Source of the DNA: Arthrobacter ramosus
GTDB taxonomy: Bacteria > Actinomycetota > Actinomycetes > Actinomycetales > Micrococcaceae
Length of the DNA stretch: 64,000 nucleotides
Assembly (NCBI RefSeq): GCF_039535095.1
Contig: NZ_BAAAWN010000001.1
Span: 310,001-374,000, forward strand
Direction of reading: 5' to 3'
Shown here: positions 25,687 through 33,901 of the stretch, piece by piece
Layout of the letters: the number at the start of each line of letters is the position of its first letter
Position numbering within the stretch: position 1 is the first letter of the stretch
Position numbers and translations under genes: made by a program
Notes under the pieces: generated by a model
What the model was told of the DNA's origin: nothing
What the model saw: the letters and a program-made list of their open reading frames with translations, nothing else
Database searches by the model: none

Positions 25687-26713
25687 AACAATCTCGCGTC
25701 CTGCAGCCGGCGCCCGGATCGTCCTCAAAGACGTCACCAAGACCTATCCCGGCCAGGCCGGACCCGCCGTCGATTCTTTTTCCATGGACATTGCTCCCGG
25801 CGAGTTGATCATGTTCGTTGGCCCTTCGGGTTGCGGCAAGACCACCACCATGAAGATGATCAACCGAATCATTGAGCCGACGTCTGGATCGATCACTATC
25901 GACGGCGAAGACATCCTCTCCCTGAATCCCAACGAGCTCCGCCGGCGGATCGGCTATGTGATCCAGCAAATCGGCCTGTTCCCGCACATGACCATCGCCG
26001 AGAACATCTCCGTGGTCCCTAAGTTGCTCGGCTGGGACAAGAACAAAACGCAAGCCCGCGTCGAAGAGCTGCTCTCCGTCGTCGAACTTGACCCCAAGGT
26101 GTTCGCTTCCCGTTACCCGCGCCAGCTATCCGGCGGCCAGCAACAGCGGGTAGGCGTGGCTCGGGCCCTGGCTGCGGATCCGCCCGTCATGCTCATGGAC
26201 GAGCCCTTTGGTGCAACGGACCCCATCACCCGCGAAAAGCTGCAGAGCGAATTCCTCCGCCTGCAGGAAAAGCTGAGCAAGACGATCGTCTTCGTCACCC
26301 ACGACTTCGACGAAGCGGTCCGGCTCGGCGATCGCATCGCCGTCCTGTCCGAGCGCTCGCAGATTGAGCAATTCGACACCCCGGCAAACATCCTGGCAAA
26401 TCCCGCCAACGACTATGTTTCGCAGTTCGTCGGACACGGCGCGGCCCTCAAACGACTGGGGCTGATCCCGGTGAACCAAGCCACGCTCGGCCCCACCGTC
26501 GCCGTCCGCGGTGTCATTGAGGTCAGCCTCACCGACTCGCTCCGTGACGCGCTGGATGCCCTGGTCCTCTCCGGCGGGGCTCCGGTTGCCGTGGTCAACG
26601 GGCAAGGCCGGGCCGTCGGCTCCATCGACATCCAGAAGATCTCCGCCGTGCTGGGGACCGAAGTCCTCCCGGACGCGTTGGCCGGCGGAACGTTGAGCGG
26701 AGCCCGGCCATGA
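25679..26713 (+). CDS. OpuC-type ABC transporter ATP-binding protein
   Basis: The 344-residue protein from GTG 25679 has Walker A GPSGCGKTTTMKM (about residue 50), Q-loop QQIGLFPHMT, signature LSGGQQQRVGVARAL, Walker B VMLMDEPFGATDP and switch His in VFVTHDFDEAVRLGDR. The C-terminal 90 residues form CBS-like sequence (SLTDSLRDALDALVLSGGAP then VAVVNGQGRAVGSIDI), typical of OpuCA/OpuAA proteins whose CBS domains sense ionic strength or nucleotides. It overlaps both neighbours (8 bases and ATGA), so the permeases and ATPase are translationally coupled. Confidence 0.92.
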   Translation: MSETISRPAAGARIVLKDVTKTYPGQAGPAVDSFSMDIAPGELIMFVGPSGCGKTTTMKMINRIIEPTSGSITIDGEDILSLNPNELRRRIGYVIQQIGLFPHMTIAENISVVPKLLGWDKNKTQARVEELLSVVELDPKVFASRYPRQLSGGQQQRVGVARALAADPPVMLMDEPFGATDPITREKLQSEFLRLQEKLSKTIVFVTHDFDEAVRLGDRIAVLSERSQIEQFDTPANILANPANDYVSQFVGHGAALKRLGLIPVNQATLGPTVAVRGVIEVSLTDSLRDALDALVLSGGAPVAVVNGQGRAVGSIDIQKISAVLGTEVLPDALAGGTLSGARP

Positions 26714-27495
26714 CGGCCCAGGCCACTTTGGATCTTGCAACCGCCTTCGGAACAGCATCCAACCGGCGCGGGAAGTACTTCTCCTTCAAGCGCTTCGGCA
26801 CACCGGTTGTCATCGTCCTCGCGTTGCTCGCACTGTCCTTGTGGCTCGGATCGCTTTCCTTGGACTCAATCGAACAACGGACCCTGAACTGGCAATACCT
26901 TCAGGACCGCACTTTCGAGCACTTGCGGTTGACGGTTGTCGCGTCGGCGATCGTTGCCGTCATTGCCATCCCGGCCGGCATCGCGCTGAGCCGTATCCAC
27001 TCAAGGACCGTCCATGCTGTCGTGTTCGGCATCGCCAACGTCGGCCAGTCCACTCCGGCAATCGGCCTGGTGATCCTGTTGGCCATTGTCTGGAAACTCG
27101 GCTTCGAAGTGGCCCTCGTCGGCTTGGTGGCGTACTCCGTTCTGCCCGTTTTGCGGAACACCCTGGTGGGGCTGGAACAAGTGGACTCGAGCCTCACTGA
27201 AGCAGCCCGGGGAATGGGCATGCACCCCCTCCAAGTCCTCACCCGGATCGAACTGCCCCTGGCAATCCCGGTGATCGTGGCCGGCCTGCGCACGGCCTTG
27301 GTGTTCTGCGTCGGCGTGGCCACGGTGGCCACCTTCATCAACGCCGGTGGCTTGGGCGACATGATCGTCAACGGCCTCAAACTCCAACGTTGGCCCGTGC
27401 TCATCACCGGTGCCGTGGTGGTTTCCTGCATCGCCCTGGCTATCGACTGGATCGCGGGGCTGGCCGAAGACCTGCTCACACCCAAAGGCCTCTGA
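26710..27495 (+). CDS. OpuC-type ABC transporter permease, second subunit
   Basis: The 261-residue protein has an N-terminal cytoplasmic stretch, one early helix (PVVIVLALLALSLWLGSL), then five helices with the EAA loop SLTEAARGMGMHPLQVLTRI. It pairs with the first permease to form the heteromeric channel. It starts in an ATGA overlap with the ATPase gene. Its stop is 115 bases before the substrate-binding lipoprotein, the largest gap inside the transport part of the operon. Confidence 0.9.
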   Translation: MTAQATLDLATAFGTASNRRGKYFSFKRFGTPVVIVLALLALSLWLGSLSLDSIEQRTLNWQYLQDRTFEHLRLTVVASAIVAVIAIPAGIALSRIHSRTVHAVVFGIANVGQSTPAIGLVILLAIVWKLGFEVALVGLVAYSVLPVLRNTLVGLEQVDSSLTEAARGMGMHPLQVLTRIELPLAIPVIVAGLRTALVFCVGVATVATFINAGGLGDMIVNGLKLQRWPVLITGAVVVSCIALAIDWIAGLAEDLLTPKGL

Positions 27496-27609
27496 GTCTC
27501 CGGCCTCTGACACCAGGGACCAAGAATTCTCCTGAACCAAAAGCCCAAGCATCGAACCCTCCAAGCGTTCCCCTCAGTGGCGCCTGCCCACTTCAGTAAA
27601 GGACCCAAC

Positions 27610-28545
27610 ATGAAGAAACCAGTTCTCGCACTCCTGGCCACCGGCGTCGTTGCCGCCCTGAGCCTCACCGGATGTGGCGGCTCAGCGAGCTCGTCCACGC
27701 AGACGTCCAAAGGCAACGAGCTCGACGGGCTGACCGGCGTCATTGGCGCCAAGGACTTCTCCGAGCAGTTCATCCTGTCGAACATCACCAGCCAGGTGCT
27801 CAACGCCCACGGCGCCAAGACCACCACCAATACCAAGGTGGTCGGCTCGGCCAATGTCCGCACGGCCTTCGAAACCGGCCAGTTCGCGGGCTACTGGGAA
27901 TACACCGGTACGTCCTGGATCACCTACAACAAGCAGACCACGCCGATCAAGGACAAGAAAGAAATGTTCGACGCCGTGAAGGCCGCCGATGCCAAGAAGG
28001 GCATCGCGTGGTTGGACCCGGCCCCGCTGAACAACACCTATGCCTTCGCCATCCGCGAGGACAAGGCCAAAGAGCTGAACATCAAGTCCCTTTCCGACAT
28101 CGCGAAACTCCCGGCCAAGGAGCAGACCTTCTGCATGGAGAGTGAATTCTCCACCCGCGACGACGGCTGGCCCGGCCTGAAGAAGGCCTACGGCCTCAGC
28201 CCCGACGCGAAGGTCTCCATGCTGGACACTGGCGTCATCTACACCGCCACCCAGAAGGGCCAGGACTGCAATTTCGGTGAAGTCTTCGAAACGGACGGCC
28301 GCATCTCGGCGCTGAAGCTCCAGGTCATGCAGGACGACAAGCAGTTCTTCCCGATCTACCAGGGCGCCCTCACCATCAAGGCGGACATGCTCGCCAAGTA
28401 CCCTGCCATCGCGGACATCATGGCAAAGGTCTCCCCGAAGCTCACCACCGAGGTCATGCAGAAGCTCAACGCCAAGGCCGACGTCGATGGAGACGATCCG
28501 GACAAGATCGCCAGCGACTGGCTGAAGTCGGAAGGACTGATCTAG
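27610..28545 (+). CDS. Glycine betaine/choline-type substrate-binding lipoprotein (OpuAC/ProX family)
   Basis: The 311-residue lipoprotein starts MKKPVLALLATGVVAALSLT followed by GC, giving a lipobox with Cys near residue 22. The mature protein has the family opening GVIGAKDFSEQFILSNI and the FETGQFAGYWEYTGTSW region, a typical OpuAC-type binding-protein segment. Binding pockets in this family are aromatic cages that hold quaternary ammonium or sulfonium groups. It delivers substrate to the two permeases. Its stop overlaps or abuts the Fae-homologue start (TAG then GTG-ATG), tying the importer to the enzymes after it. Confidence 0.9.
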   Translation: MKKPVLALLATGVVAALSLTGCGGSASSSTQTSKGNELDGLTGVIGAKDFSEQFILSNITSQVLNAHGAKTTTNTKVVGSANVRTAFETGQFAGYWEYTGTSWITYNKQTTPIKDKKEMFDAVKAADAKKGIAWLDPAPLNNTYAFAIREDKAKELNIKSLSDIAKLPAKEQTFCMESEFSTRDDGWPGLKKAYGLSPDAKVSMLDTGVIYTATQKGQDCNFGEVFETDGRISALKLQVMQDDKQFFPIYQGALTIKADMLAKYPAIADIMAKVSPKLTTEVMQKLNAKADVDGDDPDKIASDWLKSEGLI

Positions 28546-28547
28546 TG

Positions 28548-29054
28548 ATGACTGCGGTGCAGATCGGCGAATCATTCATAGGCGACGGCCCCAACGCTGC
28601 CCACGTGAACACGGTCCTCGGCCACAGGGACGGCCCGGCGGGCACCGCCTGGGCCACTGCCCTGGCAACGCCCAGCGCCGGACATGTCCCCTTCGTCACC
28701 GTCCTCCGGCCCTCCCTGCCGGTCAAGCCGTTGACCCTGTTCGTCACCAAAGCGGCTCCCGTCAATGAGCGGCACGGCAACCTCATTTGGGGCGCCGCCC
28801 AGGCAGGCATCGCGGCCGGCGTCGCGGATGCCTTGGCGGACGGTACCGTCACGGCAGAACAGGCCGATTCCCATGTGGTGATCGCCGCCGTCTGGGTCAA
28901 CCCCGGCGCGGACGACGAAGACGCCGTCTACCGAAACAACCGCGAGTCCGCACGCACCGCCCTGGAAAACGGGGCACAACAGTTGCCCTCGACGGCGGCC
29001 GTCATCGAGGCACGCAAAGTCCCGTCCAATCCCTTCTTCACTCCGCGAGGCTGA
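28548..29054 (+). CDS. Formaldehyde-activating enzyme (Fae) homologue
   Basis: The 168-residue protein aligns by eye with Methylorubrum Fae over its whole length: VQIGESFIGDGPNAAHVNTV near the start (the His of AAHVN falls where Fae has its catalytic His), LPVKPLTLFVTKAA in the middle, HGNLIWGAAQAGIAAGVADA, and a conserved end. Authentic Fae condenses formaldehyde with tetrahydromethanopterin, a cofactor not expected in Actinobacteria, and no other methanopterin gene is in the window. The homologue may use another one-carbon carrier or do different chemistry on a pathway aldehyde. ATG 28548 is chosen; GTG directly before it is equally possible. Four bases separate its stop codon from the enolase gene start. 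Confidence 0.8.
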   Translation: MTAVQIGESFIGDGPNAAHVNTVLGHRDGPAGTAWATALATPSAGHVPFVTVLRPSLPVKPLTLFVTKAAPVNERHGNLIWGAAQAGIAAGVADALADGTVTAEQADSHVVIAAVWVNPGADDEDAVYRNNRESARTALENGAQQLPSTAAVIEARKVPSNPFFTPRG

Positions 29055-29059
29055 CAACA

Positions 29060-30163
29060 ATGAAGATCACCGCCATCCGGCTGACCCGCATGGTTCTGCC
29101 CCTCGACCCGCCCTTCAGCGCAGCGTGGGACCCTGTACCGCGCACCACGTTTCCGGCCACGCTCGTGGAAGTGGAAACAGACGAAGGCATCACCGGCGTC
29201 GGCTCGGGCGACACCATGGACGGCTTCGAGGCCTACGAGCACCTGTTCATCGGCACGGATCCGCTGGCCATCCTCAACCAGGTCCGCCGCATCGAGACCA
29301 TCAACTTCCATGGCGGCCGCTACTGGCCCTTGGAAGCGGCGCTCTGGGACATCATCGGCAAGGTGGCCGAGTTGCCCGTGGCCATTCTCTTCGGGGGAGC
29401 GCGCAACAAACTGCTGGCCTACGCCTCTTCCGGCGAACTGAAGGCTCCAGCGGCCCGGGCCGAGTCCGCGCTCGCCGCCAAGGACCGGGGCTTCAAAGCC
29501 ATGAAGATCAGGATCGCCCGGGACCACCTTGAGGAAGGCGTGGAATCCGTCCGTGCGGCCCGTGAAGCCGTCGGCAGCGATTTCGACCTCATGGTGGACC
29601 TCAACCAGATGTGGCGCATGAGCGGGGACATCGAACCGGCGCTCGAGCTGGCCAAGGTCCACAAGCTGGCAACGCAGTTGGCCGAACTGGGTGTCCGCTG
29701 GCTTGAGGAGCCGCTGCCGCAAGCCGACATCAAGGGTGCCCAGCGTGTCCGCGAGCAGACCGGAATCCAGGTTTCGGGCGGCGAAATGGTCCGCAGCATG
29801 CCCGAGATGATGGCACTCATTGAAGCCGATGCCTACGACATCTACCAGCCCGATGTCGCCCTGGCGGTAGGCATGTACCGGGCCCGGCAAGTGGCCGAGA
29901 CCGCCAACCTCAAGCACCGCTTCTTCACTCCGCACACGTGGAGCAACGGCCTGGGCCTGCTGGCCAATCTGCACGTAGCCGCCGGCGTGGACGCGGGGCC
30001 ATACTTGGAATTCCCCTACGATCCGCCCGGCTGGACCCCCGAACGTCGCGACTTCTTCATGGAGCCGCTGGACATCGACGCCGACGGTGCGCTCCGCGTG
30101 CCCGACCTTCCGGGCCTGGGTGCGGTCATCGACTACGACGCCGTCAAGAAGTACTCGGTCTAA
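29060..30163 (+). CDS. Enolase-superfamily enzyme, mandelate racemase subgroup
   Basis: The 367-residue protein has the capping domain (MKITAIRLTRMVLPLDPPFS onward) and a barrel with the expected residues: Lys149-x-Arg151 at the KxK position, metal ligands Asp180 (MVDLNQMW), Glu216 (WLEEPLP) and Glu242 (GGEM), and a His292 (TPHTW)/Asp265 (YQPD) pair for the second base. A His-Asp dyad plus Lys/Arg indicates dehydration, epimerization or racemization of a carboxylate substrate through an enediolate. Known members next to betaine importers act on proline betaines; others dehydrate sugar acids. Neither can be assigned here. It is the first committed-looking enzyme after the Fae homologue. Confidence 0.88.
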   Translation: MKITAIRLTRMVLPLDPPFSAAWDPVPRTTFPATLVEVETDEGITGVGSGDTMDGFEAYEHLFIGTDPLAILNQVRRIETINFHGGRYWPLEAALWDIIGKVAELPVAILFGGARNKLLAYASSGELKAPAARAESALAAKDRGFKAMKIRIARDHLEEGVESVRAAREAVGSDFDLMVDLNQMWRMSGDIEPALELAKVHKLATQLAELGVRWLEEPLPQADIKGAQRVREQTGIQVSGGEMVRSMPEMMALIEADAYDIYQPDVALAVGMYRARQVAETANLKHRFFTPHTWSNGLGLLANLHVAAGVDAGPYLEFPYDPPGWTPERRDFFMEPLDIDADGALRVPDLPGLGAVIDYDAVKKYSV

Positions 30164-30173
30164 GGAACCCGCA

Positions 30174-31694
30174 ATGACAGCAACGAAAAACGATTGGATC
30201 CAGCGGGCTGGAGCCCAGCGCCCCTCCACGGGTTTGTACATCGACGGCGGCTTCCGCGACGCCCGCAGCGGCGAAACGTTCCCCACGGTCTCGCCCCGCG
30301 ATGGCTCGGTCACCGCCCACATAGCGGCAGCGGGGGAGCAGGACGTTGACGACGCCGTCGTCGCCGCGCACCGCTCCTTCGAGGCCGGTGCATGGTCCAA
30401 GACCGACCGGCGCCACCGCCAAGCGGTCCTCACGCGGCTCTCCGAACTCATCGTGGAGAACCTCGAGGAACTTGCCCTTCTGGAATCCACGGACAGCGGC
30501 CACCCGATCAGCGATGCGCTCGCCGTCGACGTCCCAAGCTGCGCCCGGACCTTCCGCTGGTACGCGGAAGCCCTCGACAAGGTGTACGACGACGTCGCGC
30601 CCACTCCGCGCAACGCGCTCGCCATCATCTCGCGGGAACCGCTCGGCGTGATCGGCGCGGTGGTTCCCTGGAACTACCCGCTGATCATCTCGGCCTGGAA
30701 GGTGGCCCCGGCCCTGGCGGCCGGGAACTCCGTGGTCCTCAAGCCTTCCGAACAGACGAGCCTCAGCGCCCTGCGCCTGGCCGAGCTGGCCACCGAGGCC
30801 GGTGTCCCGGACGCTGTGTTCAACGTGGTTCCCGGCCTGGGACATGTGGCCGGAGCCGCCCTTGGCCGCCACCCGTTGGTGGACAAAATCACCTTCACCG
30901 GATCCCCGGAGGTGGGCAGGTATTTCCAGCGTTATGCTTCCGAATCCAACGGCAAGCAGGTGGCGCTGGAACTCGGCGGAAAGTCCCCTCAAGTGGTGCT
31001 GCACGACGTCGGCGACATCGCAGCGTGCGCGTCCGCCGTCGCATGGGGCATCTTCTACAACGCCGGCCAGACCTGCCACGGCGGCTCCCGCCTCCTCGTA
31101 GACGAACGTGTGCACGACGAACTCCTCGAAGAAGTCATCAAGGTGGGCCGTTCCCTGCAGCTTGGCGACCCACTGGACCCTGCAACGCAGATCGGCGCAA
31201 TCGTCGACGACCAACAGCTGGAGAGCATCCTGGGCTATTACGGCATCGCTGAATCCGAAGGCATCACGGTCGCCAGCGGAGGCAACCGGATCCGTCCGAC
31301 CGGCGTCGAAAACGGCTATTACCTGGAGCCCACGGTCCTGGACCGGGTCGACAACTCCGGGCGCATCGGCCAGGAGGAAATCTTCGGGCCGGTCCTGGCC
31401 GTCAGCACCTTCCACGGCGCCTCGGAGGGCGTCCGGATGGCCAACGACAGCAAGTACGGCCTTGCCGCAAGTGTCTGGACGCAGGACATCACGAAGGCAC
31501 ACACCGTGGCCCGCGAATTGCGCGCCGGCACCGTTTGGGTGAATACCTTCGACGTCGCAGACATCATCACGCCGTTCGGCGGCTTCAAGGAGTCCGGCTT
31601 CGGCAGGGACCGTTCCCTGCACGCCCTGGACGCCTACTCCGCCTTGAAAACCACATGGATCAACCTGGGCGACGCGGCCCTGGATGACGCCTGA
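30174..31694 (+). CDS. NAD(P)-dependent aldehyde dehydrogenase
   Basis: The 506-residue ALDH has nucleophile Cys301 in YNAGQTCHGGSRL, general base Glu266 in LELGGKSPQ, the oxyanion Asn in PWNYPL (about 167) and the cofactor motif FTGSPEVG. The C-terminal GGFKESGFGRD is also present. It oxidizes an aldehyde to its acid. Ten bases separate it from the enolase gene and 22 from the next dehydrogenase, so it is in the same operon. Its sequence type is that of betaine/4-aminobutyraldehyde and aromatic aldehyde enzymes; I cannot choose between them. A second, different ALDH lies in the same cluster. Confidence 0.92.
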   Translation: MTATKNDWIQRAGAQRPSTGLYIDGGFRDARSGETFPTVSPRDGSVTAHIAAAGEQDVDDAVVAAHRSFEAGAWSKTDRRHRQAVLTRLSELIVENLEELALLESTDSGHPISDALAVDVPSCARTFRWYAEALDKVYDDVAPTPRNALAIISREPLGVIGAVVPWNYPLIISAWKVAPALAAGNSVVLKPSEQTSLSALRLAELATEAGVPDAVFNVVPGLGHVAGAALGRHPLVDKITFTGSPEVGRYFQRYASESNGKQVALELGGKSPQVVLHDVGDIAACASAVAWGIFYNAGQTCHGGSRLLVDERVHDELLEEVIKVGRSLQLGDPLDPATQIGAIVDDQQLESILGYYGIAESEGITVASGGNRIRPTGVENGYYLEPTVLDRVDNSGRIGQEEIFGPVLAVSTFHGASEGVRMANDSKYGLAASVWTQDITKAHTVARELRAGTVWVNTFDVADIITPFGGFKESGFGRDRSLHALDAYSALKTTWINLGDAALDDA

Positions 31695-31716
31695 CTACCG
31701 GAATCGAGACTTGCAA

Positions 31717-32712
31717 ATGACAGCAACAACCCACGCCCCTGCCGCCGGGCCGGCTTCACCCGAGACGCCCTTCACCCCAGGTACCGCCCGCATCGGCTTC
31801 ATCGGCCTCGGCAACATGGGTTCGGGCATGACCCGCAACCTCCAGGCCGCCGGCTTCCACCTGGTCGTCAACGACGTCCGCAAGGAGTCTGCCGCCGATC
31901 TCCTCGCCCATGGCGCCGAATGGGCGGAGAGCGCTGCGGCGGTCGCCGCCGGCTCCGACGTCGTGATCACCATGCTCCCCACGCCAAAGCACGTTGAATC
32001 CGTCGCCATGGGTCGGGGAGGCATCCTTGAGGGACTGCCCCACGGCGGGACATGGGTGGACATGTCCACTTCTGTCCCGGACGTGGCGAACCGGGTCCGC
32101 CGAGCCGGGGAGGTCCGCGGCCTCCGCGTCCTGGATGCGCCCGTGAGCGGTATGTCCGTGGGGGCCGCGAATGGCATGCTGCAGATCTTCGTCGGCGGCG
32201 AGGCTGCCGACGTCGAGCGCCTCCGCCCGGTGTTCGAGGCAATGGGCGACCCCGAGCGGATCCTGCACGTGGGCGGCCACGGAGCAGGCTACGCCGTGAA
32301 GCTCATGATCAATCAGCTGTGGTTCTCCCACCTCGTAGCCACGGCAGAGGTCCTGAGCACCGGAGTTAAAGCAGGCGTGGACCTCGAAGTCCTACGGCAG
32401 GCCCTCATCGCCAGCCCGGCCAACTCGAACTTCGTCCAGAACGATGTCCTGTCCATCCTCAACCACGGTGACTACGACGAAGGTTTCGCGATAGCCCTGG
32501 CTTGCAAGGACCTCGGCCTCTCGGTGGACCTCGCCCGTTCCGTGGGGGTCCCCGTGGAACTGTCGTCGCTCGTGGAGCAGCTCTACCGCCGGGCCAAGGC
32601 CCTTTACGGCGACAAAGCCGGCGAAATGACGCCCGTGAAACTTTACGAAGACGCCATCGGAATGCAGTTGCGCGCCGCAATCGTACCCGCTACCGCAGCA
32701 GAAGGAGCCTGA
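31717..32712 (+). CDS. Beta-hydroxyacid dehydrogenase (3-hydroxyisobutyrate dehydrogenase family)
   Basis: The 331-residue protein has the Rossmann motif GFIGLGNMGSGM (about residue 35), the substrate loop DAPVSGMSVGAANGML, and catalytic Lys in GHGAGYAVKLMINQL. These define the family that oxidizes short beta-hydroxyacids such as 3-hydroxyisobutyrate, tartronate semialdehyde partners or related compounds. The start is ATG 31717 with a Thr/Pro-rich N-terminal extension of about 30 residues; an upstream start at 31684 overlaps the ALDH gene. It ends one base before the iron alcohol dehydrogenase start. Confidence 0.9.
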   Translation: MTATTHAPAAGPASPETPFTPGTARIGFIGLGNMGSGMTRNLQAAGFHLVVNDVRKESAADLLAHGAEWAESAAAVAAGSDVVITMLPTPKHVESVAMGRGGILEGLPHGGTWVDMSTSVPDVANRVRRAGEVRGLRVLDAPVSGMSVGAANGMLQIFVGGEAADVERLRPVFEAMGDPERILHVGGHGAGYAVKLMINQLWFSHLVATAEVLSTGVKAGVDLEVLRQALIASPANSNFVQNDVLSILNHGDYDEGFAIALACKDLGLSVDLARSVGVPVELSSLVEQLYRRAKALYGDKAGEMTPVKLYEDAIGMQLRAAIVPATAAEGA

Positions 32713-32713
32713 T

Positions 32714-33901
32714 ATGCACACCCGGCCGCAGATCCACGCGGAGCTTGCCTCCACCGAACTGACCCTGGACCCCAAACCAACGGCGTACTTCGGCCGCGGA
32801 AAGGTCACCGAGGTGGGCAGGATCGTGGCCGCCCTCGGTGCCAAATCGGCGCTGATCGTCACGGACCCGTTCCTGGCCACCACCGACGTCGTTGCCGCCG
32901 TCCGCGCCTCGCTGGAGACGTCCGGACTGGGCGTCACTATCTTCGACGGCGTCACCCCCAACCCGACCACCACTTGCGTCGACGCTGGCTCGGACCTGGC
33001 CGCGTCCTCCGGAGTGGACGTCCTCGTGGCCGTGGGCGGCGGCTCGTCCATGGACGCGGCCAAGGGGATCTCGCTGGGCGCCGTGAACCCGGCCCGCGGT
33101 GCAGGGCTGGACTACAGCAACCACTTCGCCAACCCCGCGCTGCCTATCGTCGCGGTCCCGACGACGGCCGGCACCGGCGCTGAAGTCAACGCTTTCGGTG
33201 TGGTCACCGACGTCGAGGCCCACCGGAAGTTCTACGTCGGCCACGAATCCGCGCTGCCCAAGGCGGCCATCCTCGACCCCGAGCTGACCCTAGGGCTGCC
33301 GCCGAAGGCGACCGCCGCCACCGGAATGGATGCGCTCACCCATGCGATCGAGTCCTATTCCTCCATCCGCCGGAACCCCTACTCGGATGGCATCGCCCTC
33401 CAGGCAGTGTCCATGGTGGCCGAGTTCCTGCCCCGCGCAGTGGCTGACGGATCGGACCTTGAGGCTCGCTCCCAGCTGCTCCTGGCCTCGCATATTGCAG
33501 GCGTCGGCTTCTCGCACACGGGCCTCGGCTTGGTCCACGCCATCGCGCACCCGCTCGGCGGCCGCTTCAACATCCCGCACGGCTTGGCGCTGTGCCTGGT
33601 GATCGAGGACGTGCTCCGGCTGAACCTCCGCAACCGTCTGGACCGCACTGCCCGCTTGGCCTTCGCCCTGGGCGTGGGGGACACGGCCGCCACCGTCGAG
33701 GCCAACGCCGAGGCCGCGATCGCCGCCGTCGTCGGCTTGGCCCGCGACGTCGGCATGACGGCTCGATTGACCGATTTCGGCGTCACCGCGGCGGACCTGG
33801 ATTCGCTCGTGGATGACACCCTGGCGGACGCTGTCATCAACAACACACCGGTGCCGCCCACCGCCGCCGAAATCCGCACGATCCTCGAGAAAGCGCTGTA
33901 A
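32714..33901 (+). CDS. Iron-containing alcohol dehydrogenase
   Basis: The 395-residue protein has the group III features: GGGSSMDAAKGIS (nucleotide-binding loop, about residue 97), PTTAGTGAEVN, and metal-ligand region ATGMDALTHAIESYSS with later His in GLVHAIAHPLGG and FNIPHGLALC. AAGGAG lies before the ATG. It interconverts an alcohol and an aldehyde or ketone with NAD(P). One base separates it from the preceding gene, and its TAA directly abuts the GTG of the second ALDH. With that ALDH it could carry an alcohol through aldehyde to acid. Confidence 0.92.
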   Translation: MHTRPQIHAELASTELTLDPKPTAYFGRGKVTEVGRIVAALGAKSALIVTDPFLATTDVVAAVRASLETSGLGVTIFDGVTPNPTTTCVDAGSDLAASSGVDVLVAVGGGSSMDAAKGISLGAVNPARGAGLDYSNHFANPALPIVAVPTTAGTGAEVNAFGVVTDVEAHRKFYVGHESALPKAAILDPELTLGLPPKATAATGMDALTHAIESYSSIRRNPYSDGIALQAVSMVAEFLPRAVADGSDLEARSQLLLASHIAGVGFSHTGLGLVHAIAHPLGGRFNIPHGLALCLVIEDVLRLNLRNRLDRTARLAFALGVGDTAATVEANAEAAIAAVVGLARDVGMTARLTDFGVTAADLDSLVDDTLADAVINNTPVPPTAAEIRTILEKAL

